Assembly (NCBI RefSeq): GCF_022179125.1 | Contig: NZ_BPQG01000005.1 | Location: 1-45,295, forward strand | Source of the DNA: Methylobacterium cerastii | Lineage (GTDB): Bacteria > Pseudomonadota > Alphaproteobacteria > Rhizobiales > Beijerinckiaceae | Direction of reading: 5' to 3' | DNA: 45,295 nt | In this document: in pieces, positions 7,700 to 16,218 of the stretch | How the letters are laid out: each line of letters opens with the position of its first letter | Position numbering within the stretch: position 1 is the first letter of the stretch | Program-made: the position numbers and the translations under genes | Notes under the pieces: generated by a model | Seen by the model: only the letters and a program-made list of their open reading frames with translations | What the model was told of the DNA's origin: nothing | The model's database searches: none

Positions 7700-9184
7700 A
7701 TGTCAGCATCCAAGATGAACGTTCCTCACGAGGTTCGCCGGCAGCCCATGCTGATCAACGGCGACTGGGTCTGGTCCGCATCCGGCGAGTCCCTGACCGT
7801 CGACAATCCCGGCCGCCGGACGGTCATCGCCGAGGTGCCGCGCGGCGGCGAGGCGGACGTCGACAACGCGGTCCGTGCGGCGGGCAAGGCCTTCACGACA
7901 TGGAAGAAGGTCGCTCCCATCGAGCGCGGCCGGATGCTCCTGCGGATCGCCGACGAGATCGACCGGCGCAAGGAGGAACTCGCTCGCGCAATCGCCGAGG
8001 AAACCGGCAACGCGATCCGAACCCAGGCCCGGCCGGAGGTGCAGATCGCCTCCACCATGTTCCGCTACTTCGGCGGGCTCGCAGGAGAGCTGAAGGGCGA
8101 GACGCTCCCCCTCGGGCACGACCTGCTGAGCTTCACGCAGCGCGAGCCGCTCGGCGTGGTCGCGGCTGTCATTCCGTGGAACGCCCCGCTCATGCTGGCG
8201 AGCGTAAAGATCGCGCCCGCCCTGTGCGCCGGCAACACCATGGTGATGAAGACGGCCGAGGACGCGCCGCTCGCCGTGCTGCTGCTCGCCGAGATCTGCC
8301 AGAACCACCTTCCGCCGGGCGTCATCAACATGCTGTCCGGCACCGGCACCGAATGCGGCGCCCCGCTCCTGAACCATCCGGAGGTCGCCAAGCTGTCCTT
8401 CACCGGCTCATCCGGGGTCGGCAAGATCGTGATGGAGGCAGCCGCCAAGCGCATCCTGCCGGTCTCCCTCGAACTCGGGGGCAAGAGCCCGTCCATCGTC
8501 TACCCGGACGCGAACGAGGATTGGGTGGTCGACGGGATCGTCGCTGCGATGCGATTCACGCGTCAGAGCCAATCCTGCACGGCCGGTTCGCGGCTCTTCC
8601 TGCACCGGGACATCTATGACGATTTCCTGGAGCGCCTCGCGGCCAAGACCCGGGACCTGCGGGTCGGGGACCCGCTGGACGAGGAGACCGACATCGGCTC
8701 GATCATCAACGAGCGGCAGTTCCGCAAGGTCTGCGGCTACGTGCAGGACGGTCTCGACCAGCCCGGGTCCCGCCTCGTCATGGGTGGCCTTCCGGACTTC
8801 GACGGCCCCCTCGGCGAGGGCTACTACATGCGCCCGACCGCCTTCGCCCAGGCCGGCAACGACTGGCGGCTGGCGCGCGAGGAGATCTTCGGGCCGGTGC
8901 TGGTGGCCATCCCCTGGACCGACGAGGACGAGGTGATCCGGATGGCCAACGACAGCCATTACGGCCTCGCCGCCTATATCTGGACGCACGACATCGGCCG
9001 GGCGATGCGAGCCGCCCGCGACGTCGAGGCGGGATGGGTGCAGGTGAACCAGGGCGGCGGGCAGATCGCCGGCCAATCCTACGGCGGCTACAAGCAGAGC
9101 GGCCTGGGACGCGAGTTCTCCCTGGCGGCCATGCTCGACAGCTACACGCAGGTGAAGAACATCACCGTCAATCTCACCCGTTGA
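7700..9184 (+). CDS. Aldehyde dehydrogenase (NAD(P)-dependent, ALDH superfamily)
   Basis: A 494-residue ALDH that oxidises an aldehyde to its carboxylate. The catalytic residues are in place: Asn161 in PWNAPL, the general base Glu258 in LELGGKSP, and the nucleophile Cys293 in SQSCTAGSR. The cofactor loop FTGSSGVGK and the C-terminal GGYKQSGLGRE are normal. Because the Glu base is present it should form a free acid rather than an acyl-CoA, unlike MmsA-type enzymes. The ATG at 7700 is used because AGGGAGA precedes it; an in-frame start at 7613 would add 29 unlikely residues. In context, a malonate- or methylmalonate-semialdehyde-oxidising role feeding the MatB-like ligase is plausible, though unproven. 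Confidence 0.9.
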   Translation: MSASKMNVPHEVRRQPMLINGDWVWSASGESLTVDNPGRRTVIAEVPRGGEADVDNAVRAAGKAFTTWKKVAPIERGRMLLRIADEIDRRKEELARAIAEETGNAIRTQARPEVQIASTMFRYFGGLAGELKGETLPLGHDLLSFTQREPLGVVAAVIPWNAPLMLASVKIAPALCAGNTMVMKTAEDAPLAVLLLAEICQNHLPPGVINMLSGTGTECGAPLLNHPEVAKLSFTGSSGVGKIVMEAAAKRILPVSLELGGKSPSIVYPDANEDWVVDGIVAAMRFTRQSQSCTAGSRLFLHRDIYDDFLERLAAKTRDLRVGDPLDEETDIGSIINERQFRKVCGYVQDGLDQPGSRLVMGGLPDFDGPLGEGYYMRPTAFAQAGNDWRLAREEIFGPVLVAIPWTDEDEVIRMANDSHYGLAAYIWTHDIGRAMRAARDVEAGWVQVNQGGGQIAGQSYGGYKQSGLGREFSLAAMLDSYTQVKNITVNLTR

Positions 9185-9264
9185 TGGGCGAGTTGGCGGC
9201 GGCGGACCTGTCCCGCCACCGCCAGGGAACCCTCGAAACTCCCTCTCCGGATCGGACGATACCC

Positions 9265-9546
9265 ATGCACTTCGCGATCCACTGTCTTGACGTCGCCGAC
9301 CGCTCCGTCCGGCAAGCCCACTATCCGGAGCATCGGGCCTATCTCGCTTCCAGCCCCATAAAGATCCTCGTCGCGGGGCCGATCCTCGATGAGGATGGCG
9401 AAACGCCAATCGGGAGCGTCCTCATCGTCGAGGCAGAGGATATCGAGGCGGCGCGGGCGTTCGCAAAGAACGATCCGTTCGCGGTACACGGGGCTTGGGA
9501 AAGGATCCAAGTCTGGCCGTTCAAGAAGTCGGTCGACAATCGATGA
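9265..9546 (+). CDS. YciI-like protein
   Basis: A 93-residue YciI-family protein with a ferredoxin-like dimeric fold. Members occur as small putative enzymes or accessory factors, and one characterised relative is a dehydrochlorinase. Visible features are the conserved His/Asp region HCLDVADRSVRQAHYPEHRAY, the AGPILDEDGE strand, and the FAKNDPFAVHGAWERIQVWPF ending, where the NDPF motif is highly typical. It lies 80 bp after the ALDH gene on the same strand and is probably cotranscribed. A specific reaction cannot be assigned. Confidence 0.85.
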   Translation: MHFAIHCLDVADRSVRQAHYPEHRAYLASSPIKILVAGPILDEDGETPIGSVLIVEAEDIEAARAFAKNDPFAVHGAWERIQVWPFKKSVDNR

Positions 9547-9607
9547 CGCCAGCCATACGGCACATCGACGGATTCGGGGGCCGCTTAGACAAGGCACCGG
9601 TGCGGAA

Positions 9608-10558
9608 ATGGGCAATAGGCTCCTCGACAACAGTTGGGACGAATACCGGTATTTCCTCGCGGTCGCTCGGACGGGGACGCTGTCCGCCGCCGCAGCGCTG
9701 CTCGGTACGGAGCATTCGACCGTGGCGCGTCACATCCGGATGCTGGAGGAAGAGCTCAGGGTACCGCTCTTCCATCGCAGCAACGTCGGCTACGAGTTGA
9801 CGGAGGCGGGCCAGCGCATGCTGTCGAACGCCGAGACCATCGAGAGCGCCGTCGTATCCGCCCGCTCGACCGTGGTCGAGGAGCAGGTCATCTCGGGAAC
9901 GGTGCGCGTCGGAGCGCCCGATGGCTTCGGAACCGTCTTCCTCGCGCCTCGTCTCGGCGCGCTGGTTCGAAAGCACCCCGGCCTCGACATCGAGTTGCAG
10001 GCGACGCCGCGGTTGTTCAGCCTGAACAAGCGGGAGGCCGATATTGTCATCAGCCTCTCGGCTCCCGAACAGATCCGTGTCGTGTCGCGGCGCCTGACGG
10101 ATTATCGCCTCTACGTCTACGGTTCGGCCGAATACCTGCGGAGCCACGCACCCATCGAGACCGTGGAAGACCTACGGACCCATACGGTCATCGGATACAT
10201 CGAGGATTTGGTCTTCGCCCCGCACCTGAATTACCTCGACGTCATCGGCCCCGGCACCGAAGCGCGCATTCGCAGCACGGGCCTGGTCGCTCAGGCCCAT
10301 GCGGCGCTCGGCGGCGGGGGGCTCTGCATCCTTCCGGCCTTCATCGGTTCGACTTACCCCGCCCTGATCCCGGTCCTGCCGGACGAGGTCAACATCCTGG
10401 GCACCTTTCACATGCTCATCCACGAGGACTATCGAAAAGCCAGTCACGTCAGGGCCGTCGCCAGCTTCATTGCCGATGAGGTGAAGAAGAGCTCCGGCTT
10501 GTTCAGCGACCCCAAGCCGACCTCGCGGACCAATCTCCTGACCGGCCCGTACGGGTGA
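9608..10558 (+). CDS. LysR-family transcriptional regulator
   Basis: A 316-residue LTTR with an N-terminal winged HTH (YFLAVARTGTLSAAAALLG, then STVARHIRMLEEEL) and an effector domain from about residue 95 (GTVRVGAPDGFGTVFLAP). It resembles the LysR protein at 37701 closely in several blocks: the HTH, the VG.PDG.G..FLA segment, and SL.KREAD. So the two are paralogues of one subfamily. It sits inside the dehydrogenase-ALDH-ligase run on the same strand, unlike the usual divergent arrangement, and probably regulates that module in response to an acid intermediate. The start at 9608 places the HTH at the normal position. Confidence 0.9.
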   Translation: MGNRLLDNSWDEYRYFLAVARTGTLSAAAALLGTEHSTVARHIRMLEEELRVPLFHRSNVGYELTEAGQRMLSNAETIESAVVSARSTVVEEQVISGTVRVGAPDGFGTVFLAPRLGALVRKHPGLDIELQATPRLFSLNKREADIVISLSAPEQIRVVSRRLTDYRLYVYGSAEYLRSHAPIETVEDLRTHTVIGYIEDLVFAPHLNYLDVIGPGTEARIRSTGLVAQAHAALGGGGLCILPAFIGSTYPALIPVLPDEVNILGTFHMLIHEDYRKASHVRAVASFIADEVKKSSGLFSDPKPTSRTNLLTGPYG

Positions 10559-10705
10559 AGGGGGCCTGCGTCGGTTCGCGACGGCATCCTCGCCCGGCTC
10601 CATGACACCAGGGCGTTTGAGGTCCGGCCTCCGCCCCCGGCGGGATCGCATCGAATCCCGCGAAACGCCGAAACGTCGAATTGATCTCAGCGAAGTGGTG
10701 ATGCC

Positions 10706-12214
10706 ATGACCGAAAACCTCTACGATTTCCTCCTCCCCGCCGCTCCGGAACGGGCGTCGGCGCCGGTGCTGCTGACCGAGACGGGCGAGACCTGGACGCG
10801 CGGTCGGATCGAGGAACTGACCGGACGCATCGCGGCACTCCTGCTTGAGACCGGCGTCAGGCCGGGAGACCGCGTCGCGGCCCAGGTCGAGAAATCCGCA
10901 GCGGCGGTCTGCCTCTATCTCGCCTGCCTCAAGGCCGGGGCGGTCTATCTTCCGCTCAACACCGCCTACCCGGTGCCGGAACTCGCGCATTTCCTCGGGG
11001 ATTCCGAGCCGGCCCTCATCGTCAAGGGCGCCGACTATGCGGAGATCCCCGCAGTCGCAGCGCACCTCCCGAGCTTCACCCTCCGACCGGACGGCACCGG
11101 CAGCCTCGTGGACGCCGCCAGCGCCCTGGAGCCGCTCGCCGCCTCCGCACCGCGGGATGCCGATGACCTGGCGGCGATCCTCTACACCTCGGGCACCACG
11201 GGGCGCTCGAAGGGCGCGATGATCACCCACGGCAACCTCGCCTTCATGGCGGACGCCCTTCGCTCGGCCTGGGACATCCGCGAGAGCGACGTCATGCTCC
11301 ACGCCCTCCCGGTATTCCACGCCCACGGGCTGTTCATTGCCTTGAACACGATGTTGCTTGCGGGCGGGCGCATGCACTTCCTGTCCAAGTTCACGGCGGA
11401 CGTTGTCCTGGAGCGGCTGCCCGCCTCGACCGTGTTCATGGGCGTGCCGACCTTCTACACCCGGCTCCTGGCCGACCCCCGCCTGGACCGGGAGGTCTGC
11501 CGAAACGTCCGCCTCTTCGTCTCCGGCTCGGCGCCGTTATCGGTGCCGACCTTCGAGGCCTTCCTGGCCAGGACCGGGCAGTCCATTCTCGAACGCTATG
11601 CGAGCACCGAGACGACGGTGATCACCACGAACCCGCTCCATGGGGAGCGTGTCCCCGGCACGGTCGGCTACGCGCTGCCAGGTGTCTCGGTGGGGATCAT
11701 CGACAAGGCCGGACAGCCGCTGCCGGCCGGTGAGGTCGGCGAGATCGCCCTGAAGGGACCGAACGTCTTCAAGGGCTATTGGCGTCTCCCCGAGGCGACC
11801 GCCAAGGAGTTCACCGCCGACGGCTATTTCCGCTCCGGCGACCTCGGACGCATGGAGCCGGATGGGCGGGTCTCCATCGTCGGACGCGACAAGGACCTCA
11901 TCATCTCAGGTGGCTACAACGTCTATCCCGGCGAGGTGGAGGCCGTCCTGGCCCGGATCGAGGGTGTCGCCGATTGTGCGGTCATCGGGTTGCCACACGC
12001 GGATTTCGGCGAGGGCGTCGTCGCCGTCGTCGAGCGGCAGGGCGGACGCACGGATCTGACGGCCGAGGCGATCCTGGCCGGCCTTGCGGGCCAACTCGCG
12101 AAGTACAAGGTCCCGAAGGCCGTTGTGTTGCGGGACAGCATGCCTCGGAACGCCATGGGCAAAATCCAGAAGAACGAGCTGCGTCGCCTGCACGCGGATG
12201 CCCTGGGACGCTGA
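10706..12214 (+). CDS. matB: Malonyl-/methylmalonyl-CoA synthetase, MatB-like
   Basis: A 502-residue ANL-superfamily ligase: acid + ATP + CoA -> acyl-CoA + AMP + PPi. Overall it reads closely like the Rhodopseudomonas MatB malonyl-CoA synthetase as I know it. Shared blocks are RVAAQ.EKS, YLPLNTAY, the P-loop LYTSGTTGRSKGAM, HALPVFHAHGLF, MGVPTFYTRLL, RLFVSGSAPL, NVFKGYWR and the C-terminal AMGKIQKN with catalytic Lys486. Where the reference has YGMTET, this protein has YASTET. MatB enzymes accept malonate and methylmalonate, and the upstream dehydrogenase and ALDH could supply these. It may be regulated by lysine acetylation, since the PK...K motif around K486 is intact (family knowledge). 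Confidence 0.85.
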   Translation: MTENLYDFLLPAAPERASAPVLLTETGETWTRGRIEELTGRIAALLLETGVRPGDRVAAQVEKSAAAVCLYLACLKAGAVYLPLNTAYPVPELAHFLGDSEPALIVKGADYAEIPAVAAHLPSFTLRPDGTGSLVDAASALEPLAASAPRDADDLAAILYTSGTTGRSKGAMITHGNLAFMADALRSAWDIRESDVMLHALPVFHAHGLFIALNTMLLAGGRMHFLSKFTADVVLERLPASTVFMGVPTFYTRLLADPRLDREVCRNVRLFVSGSAPLSVPTFEAFLARTGQSILERYASTETTVITTNPLHGERVPGTVGYALPGVSVGIIDKAGQPLPAGEVGEIALKGPNVFKGYWRLPEATAKEFTADGYFRSGDLGRMEPDGRVSIVGRDKDLIISGGYNVYPGEVEAVLARIEGVADCAVIGLPHADFGEGVVAVVERQGGRTDLTAEAILAGLAGQLAKYKVPKAVVLRDSMPRNAMGKIQKNELRRLHADALGR

Positions 12215-12249
12215 CTCCAGGAGCGCTGGCGGTCCATTCCACCTTGCCG

Positions 12250-12267
12250 CGCCGGTCGCCGGCGTTT
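12250..12267 (+). terminator. Short stem-loop after matB
   Basis: CGCCGG (12250-12255), loop TCG, then CCGGCG (12259-12264) followed by TTT, 36 bp after the matB stop. The stem is short but GC-only, with a minimal T tract, so it is a modest intrinsic-terminator candidate. Confidence 0.5.
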
Positions 12268-12792
12268 GCAGGGGCCGGCCGGTAAGCGCCTCCGGCTTTC
12301 CTGCGCGATACGTTTGCGACGTGCGCTCCGATCTCGTCGCGGATACCTGATGTCCGCTCGTGCCGCCTCGGACGGACGAGCGTTCGACGAAGTCACCAGG
12401 GCCGATCCGGCTCCTTGGATGACCCGTAGGCCGCGCGCTCGACGGTGGAGTAGGTCGCACATGCATCGTAAATGGCCCGCCAGGGCGGGATGAGCCCCCC
12501 ACGGCATGAGAGTGCTCGTGGTGTTCTAAAGGTTCAAAATTGACTGATGGTACCCATCCGAAATGTCTCTGATGGGTGGTTTCTTGCCGGTCTGCTTCTG
12601 AAGAGGTAAAAATTGAAAGCTGACTTTTGGTCGTCAGGAGATTGGGCACGGTTTGCGGCGTTCAGTTCCAAAGGCTCTAGTCCAGCTCGCGTGAGTTAAG
12701 ACGTTCGGCGTTTCTCGAAAAGCCATCTCGATTGTCCTTGAGATGCCGCGACGTAGCGGCAGTCATAGTCGGAGAGCTGGAGGGCTTCCGTC
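12268..12792. other. Gene-free stretch, 525 bp
   Basis: No ORF here has a ribosome binding site, a recognisable domain or normal codon use. The first half is GC-rich and featureless. The second half (from about 12530) is AT-richer and carries the repeats described separately as a possible IS remnant. The last 15 bases include GGAGGG, the ribosome binding site of the next gene. Confidence 0.6.
12534..12640. mobile_element. Possible IS21-type terminal remnant
   Basis: The 8-mer AAAATTGA occurs twice, at 12536-12543 and 12609-12616; the second copy is followed by a TGACTTTTGG run. An inverted repeat, ACCCATC (12552-12558) and GATGGGT (12571-12577), lies between them. Short AT-rich repeats of this wording occur in IS21-family ends in alphaproteobacteria, but no transposase gene is present, so this would be a decayed end. 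Weak inference. Confidence 0.3.
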
Positions 12793-13080
12793 ATGTGCGA
12801 TCCGGATTTACCCGAGAACCGTCATGAGCTCCGCAAGATGGGGCGAAGGTTTCTATCGGTAGGAGCAACGGGGACGCTCGTCAGCGGAACCTTCCTGATC
12901 CTGACCGATGATGCCTGGGCGTCCAACAGCCTGTGGTGGGGCGGCCTGTTCGGTGGGATCATGATCAGCGGCTTCGGCGTCATGATGTGGCGGGATGCCG
13001 TGTTTGCTCCGCCGCTCACGCCGGTGCAGAGGCGCTATCACGAGTTCCTACGAGAATGGGGATTTTACGATCATTCGTGA
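12793..13080 (+). CDS. Small two-helix membrane protein, unknown function
   Basis: A 95-residue protein I do not recognise. A GGAGGG site about 9 nt upstream supports the ATG at 12793. It has a polar N-terminus (about 20 residues), two hydrophobic segments (about 22-40 and 46-65, the second with GGLFGGIMISGFGVMMW), and a charged C-terminus with the pattern TPVQRRYHEFLREWGFY. It is probably an inner-membrane protein with both ends on the same side. No operon partner exists: the next gene is on the opposite strand. Codon use matches its neighbours, so a real gene is likely. Confidence 0.65.
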   Translation: MCDPDLPENRHELRKMGRRFLSVGATGTLVSGTFLILTDDAWASNSLWWGGLFGGIMISGFGVMMWRDAVFAPPLTPVQRRYHEFLREWGFYDHS

Positions 13081-13264
13081 TGCTGACCGTGGCGGGTCCG
13101 AAGTGCTGGTTGATGGGGGGCATGCTTGCCTGACCATCGCCAGTGACAACGGGAGCTGCGATCTGACGCTCCTTTCGATGTCATCAGGACCATTCTTCCA
13201 CTGCAAGTTCGCGTTTGCCCAACGGATGATATCGTCCAAGGCCTCCGGGGATGAGACAACGGCG

Positions 13265-13615
13265 TCACGCGCCGCCATCCCGTCGGCGCCGCGTCCGCGG
13301 CTTCGGGGCAGCCAGACGATGGGCGGCTGCGAGAGCCGAGCGCAGGGTCGCCTCATCGACGGCAGAGAGATCGCATCTGGTCGCCCCCATCCGCCCCCAT
13401 CCGCCGGGTACCGGGCGGAAAGCCTCTGGCACCAGCTCGCAGAAAAAATCGCGATGATCCGGGTCGAACATCAGGTTGATGTCGAGGGCGGCCTCATCCA
13501 GCGTCGCGAATGTCTTGCGCGGCGTCCGGAACGCGGTCCTGTGGAAGTGTGGGCCAGAGGTCACCGCCTCAAGCGTCGCGATGAGCGTCTTCACGTGTTC
13601 GATGTCGACGCCCAT
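13265..13615 (-). CDS. MmcQ/YjbR-family protein
   Basis: A 116-residue protein of the MmcQ/YjbR family, which has a CyaY-like or double-wing fold and is usually annotated as a putative DNA-binding protein of unknown role. Matching blocks are a helical start (EHVKTLIATLEAV), the RKTFATLDE strand pair, DINLMFDPDHRDFFCEL, and the GWGRMGATRCDL segment near the C-terminus. The ATG at 13615 is preceded by AGGAAGAGGG; the longer in-frame ORF upstream overlaps the glyoxalase gene. It lies 52 bp downstream of that gene on the same strand, so cotranscription is likely. The arginine-rich tail is normal for small family members. Confidence 0.8.
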   Translation of the reverse strand: MGVDIEHVKTLIATLEAVTSGPHFHRTAFRTPRKTFATLDEAALDINLMFDPDHRDFFCELVPEAFRPVPGGWGRMGATRCDLSAVDEATLRSALAAAHRLAAPKPRTRRRRDGGA

Positions 13616-13667
13616 CGCTGCCCTCTTCCTTTCAGTCAGTGACTGATCGAAGCGACCGGTTCTCCAG

Positions 13668-14204
13668 TCACCCGGCGCGGCGCTCGCAGAAGCGCAGCCG
13701 GTTCCCGAACGGGTCCGCCACCTCCAGCACGTCGCCCCAGGGTGCGTGCTCGATGCCCGGCCGAGCATAGCCGTAGCGCTTGTTGGTCAGTTGGCGGTGA
13801 TAGGCATGGACACCCCGCATTGGCACGAACACCGTCGAGCCAGGGCTGGCATCGCCATGGTGCTCGGACAGGTGCAGCCGCAAGCCGGCGCGGGCGACCT
13901 CCATGTATAGGGGCAGACTTGGCTCGAACCGGTGCTCGAACCCAGCCTCGAAGCCGAGGAAGCCGCAGTAGAACTCGCGCGCTTTGGCCTCGTCGAAGAT
14001 ACGTAGGATCGGCACCGCCTCCAGGAATCGTGGCACGTTCTCCGCAGGGCGGTCGAGGGCGGCGGAAGCGGTGTTCCAGTCGTCGTGGCCGAGGCTGGCG
14101 GCGACGAGTTCGAGGGTGGTCGCGTGCGAGACGGCGAGGTCCCGGGCGGACAGCGCGGCGCGCAGCCGCTTGGCCATAGCCTTCGCCTGGTCGACGGTCG
14201 TCAT
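13668..14204 (-). CDS. Glyoxalase/bleomycin-resistance-like (VOC) protein with N-terminal helical domain
   Basis: A 178-residue protein. Residues 1-50 form a helical domain seen in glyoxalase-related proteins (QAKAMAKRLRAAL, then HATTLELVAASLGHDDWNTASA). Residues 60-178 are a single VOC module (VPILRIFDEAKAREFYCGFLGF, LHLSEHHGD, and DPFGNRLRFCE). Such proteins are usually annotated as bleomycin-binding or glyoxalase superfamily, but most are not proven resistance factors. The start at 14204 has GGGGAGAG upstream. It is probably first in a two-gene unit with the YjbR-like gene. No drug specificity is claimed. Confidence 0.85.
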   Translation of the reverse strand: MTTVDQAKAMAKRLRAALSARDLAVSHATTLELVAASLGHDDWNTASAALDRPAENVPRFLEAVPILRIFDEAKAREFYCGFLGFEAGFEHRFEPSLPLYMEVARAGLRLHLSEHHGDASPGSTVFVPMRGVHAYHRQLTNKRYGYARPGIEHAPWGDVLEVADPFGNRLRFCERRAG

Positions 14205-14400
14205 GGTACTCTCCCCAAGCCGGCGTCGGTCCGTCGGTGCTCGCATTGCCGACCCGTCGCCGGTCAGGGATCCGGTGGGGGTGGTCGTCCGCGATGCATT
14301 CACCATCCCGTTCCCGGGGCGAGCGGCAGGCAGCATCGGCCTGGCGCCAGGCTAACCGAGGTCGGTTTTAACGCCAAGACGGCCGCTCGCTCTCGGCAGA

Positions 14401-15099
14401 CTACGACCCCGTGCTAGCGGTGATCTCCTCGAAAGACCCGCTCGCCGCGAGGCGCAGGATGCCCGCTGCGCCACCGTGTGCGTCGAGCCACCGGCTGACT
14501 TTGCAGGCGGCCCTGGCGTAGAGGCCCGCGCTCTCTGCTGTCTCTATCCAGGCCGCACGCGCGGTCGGCAGGTCGCTGCCTGGTTCCACAAGACAGCGCT
14601 CCGCGCCTGGTGCGAGGTAGCGTGGATCGTCGGACACGACCACGGCAAGCCCCTCGTCGAACCATTGCGGCACGGTGCGCGCGAGCGTTGCCCTAAGGCC
14701 GATCCGCCTATGGAGTTCGGCGTGAGCCAGCTCATGGGCCGCGATAACGGTATCGGCCCCCCGGGGTGACAGGATCAGCGCTCGGTCGAGCAGGGTGACG
14801 CCGCGCGAACCGCCGCCGAGGGGCCGGTAACAGGCCTCGGTCGCGCAGAGCAGCACGCGGGGGGACGACCGCAGGTCGCCGTAGAACTCGCGTACCCGGG
14901 CGCGCGCCGTCTCGATTGTCGCCTTGGCAGCGGCGCGACGGTCCGGAGACATGTCACCCTCGACGTAAACGCCGTCGCCCAGATCGGTGAAACCGTAGCA
15001 GGACGGGCAACCCGCGGTGGCTGCGGCCGGGTAGGTAAAATGGAGGACCGCAGTCGCGGCGGCTCCCACGATGACGAGCAGAGCGATGATTCTCTTCAT
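14401..15099 (-). CDS. Secreted or membrane-anchored HExxH zinc metallopeptidase-like protein
   Basis: A 232-residue protein with an N-terminal signal or anchor (KRIIALLVIVGAAATAVLHF) placing the rest in the periplasm. The zincin motif HELAH (His122, Glu123, His126) is followed by the WFDEGLA motif (Glu149), the gluzincin-type third ligand region of peptidase_MA-like proteins. Six cysteines (a CPSC pair, then CATEAC, plus two later) suggest disulfides. The start at 15099 has GAGAGGAA upstream. I do not know a named homologue, and the substrate is unknown. It is followed on the same strand by the glyoxalase gene after a gap of almost 200 bp, so a shared operon is uncertain. Confidence 0.75.
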   Translation of the reverse strand: MKRIIALLVIVGAAATAVLHFTYPAAATAGCPSCYGFTDLGDGVYVEGDMSPDRRAAAKATIETARARVREFYGDLRSSPRVLLCATEACYRPLGGGSRGVTLLDRALILSPRGADTVIAAHELAHAELHRRIGLRATLARTVPQWFDEGLAVVVSDDPRYLAPGAERCLVEPGSDLPTARAAWIETAESAGLYARAACKVSRWLDAHGGAAGILRLAASGSFEEITASTGS

Positions 15100-15265
15100 C
15101 GGTTCCTCTCCCCCGTTGCGGGCAACAAGGACTGCCGGAAGGCACAGAAGTCGATCCTGCCGCGGCGCCATCTCTCGCGCCAGCCTAGCGACGGTCTCAG
15201 CCAGAAGGGGCTCACGGTGAAGTGATCCGGCCTGTCGCCATCGCCCGACCTGCCGGCCAGCTCAT

Positions 15266-15664
15266 TCAACGTTGACCGGCAACGCCTCTGACGGCGAGCT
15301 GCCAGTAGACCGCCCCGCCCACCGCCCCGGCGACCGCGGCTTGCACCAGGTGATCGACCGTGACGGGCAACAGGCGCCCCAGGACGAGACCGATGGCGGC
15401 ACCGCAGGCCATGTGGATGGCCGGGTGGCGCAGGCCCAACCGGACCGAGACGGCCAGGCACAAGAGGAAGCCCGGCATCGCGAAGACCGTCACGAACAAC
15501 GTGGCCATGACGAAAGTGATTGCGACCGAGCCCCAGTCGGATGGGAACACTGGCTCGGCGACGGTTGGGGGTGAAGGCTCGACCAGCGCGGCGGACGCTC
15601 CCACCAGCATCAAGACCGTTATCGCCGCCGCCACGGCGGCGAGGTAGCCGCCGAGCACCCGCAC
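15266..15664 (-). CDS. Small integral membrane protein, unknown function
   Basis: A 132-residue hydrophobic protein with four likely transmembrane segments (about residues 5-27, 47-70, 72-98 and 104-125) and a proline-rich loop after the first. No known motif is visible. The start is a GTG with only a weak Shine-Dalgarno, so the true start could differ by a few codons. It precedes the metallopeptidase gene on the same strand by 166 bp. Codon use is like the neighbours. A role in envelope biology is only a guess from position. Confidence 0.6.
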   Translation of the reverse strand: MRVLGGYLAAVAAAITVLMLVGASAALVEPSPPTVAEPVFPSDWGSVAITFVMATLFVTVFAMPGFLLCLAVSVRLGLRHPAIHMACGAAIGLVLGRLLPVTVDHLVQAAVAGAVGGAVYWQLAVRGVAGQR

Positions 15665-15813
15665 GACCGGGTCTCGGCGTTGGTCTGTCGTGGCTCGGTT
15701 CGGCGTCGTAGCCTCCCAAGGTGTGTTCTTGGGCGACGTTAGCCCGCCATGTTACCACCGGCAAAGTCTCGGGCACGGCCGCGATGATGGTTCTGTCCGC
15801 AAGGAGCCTCGCA

Positions 15814-16218
15814 ATGAAGCAGGCATGCCTCGCTGTCCTGATGCTCTGGTCGACGGCGGCGGCGGCGGAGGTGCCGACGCTCTGCGCGGACGCCCCGAAC
15901 CAGATCGAGGGGACGCTATGCGCCAAGCGCAAGTTGGACGATGCTGAGGTCGGCCTCGCGAAGGTACAGGATGCCCTGCAGGCCAAGCTCGACCCGAACG
16001 GGCGGCGCAACCTCGACCTTGCGCAGAAAGCATGGCGGCGCTTCCGCGACCTCGAATGCCAGCTTGAGACCGGCTACGACGCTGAGCACCCCGATAGGAA
16101 CGGCTCGATCATGCCCATGCTCATCGGGGAATGCGAGACCGCCATGACCGAGCGCCGGACCCACGACCTGACGGACCAGTTGGCTTGCCCGGGCGGGGAC
16201 ATGTCATGCGAGCGGTAA
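15814..16218 (+). CDS. Secreted LprI-like (DUF1311) protein
   Basis: A 134-residue protein with a clear signal peptide (MKQACLAVLMLWSTAAAAEV), preceded by AAGGAG, which decides the start at 15814. The mature part has the DUF1311/LprI pattern: cysteines in PTLCADAPN and GTLCAKRKLDDA, a helical stretch ending with AQKAWRRFRDLEC (the aromatic-rich W..FRD..C signature), and a final cysteine pair. LprI in mycobacteria inhibits lysozyme; most proteobacterial DUF1311 proteins are uncharacterised periplasmic proteins. It overlaps the next gene, another DUF1311 protein, by 13 nt, so the two are translated from one mRNA. Confidence 0.8.
   Translation: MKQACLAVLMLWSTAAAAEVPTLCADAPNQIEGTLCAKRKLDDAEVGLAKVQDALQAKLDPNGRRNLDLAQKAWRRFRDLECQLETGYDAEHPDRNGSIMPMLIGECETAMTERRTHDLTDQLACPGGDMSCER

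Noticed and set aside
8408-9409. Open frame antisense to the aldehyde dehydrogenase
   Set aside because: Shadow frame; the ALDH has all catalytic motifs on the plus strand.
14354-14367. AACCGA-GG-TCGGTT dyad between the metallopeptidase and glyoxalase genes
   Set aside because: Too short and with too weak a context to call an operator or terminator.
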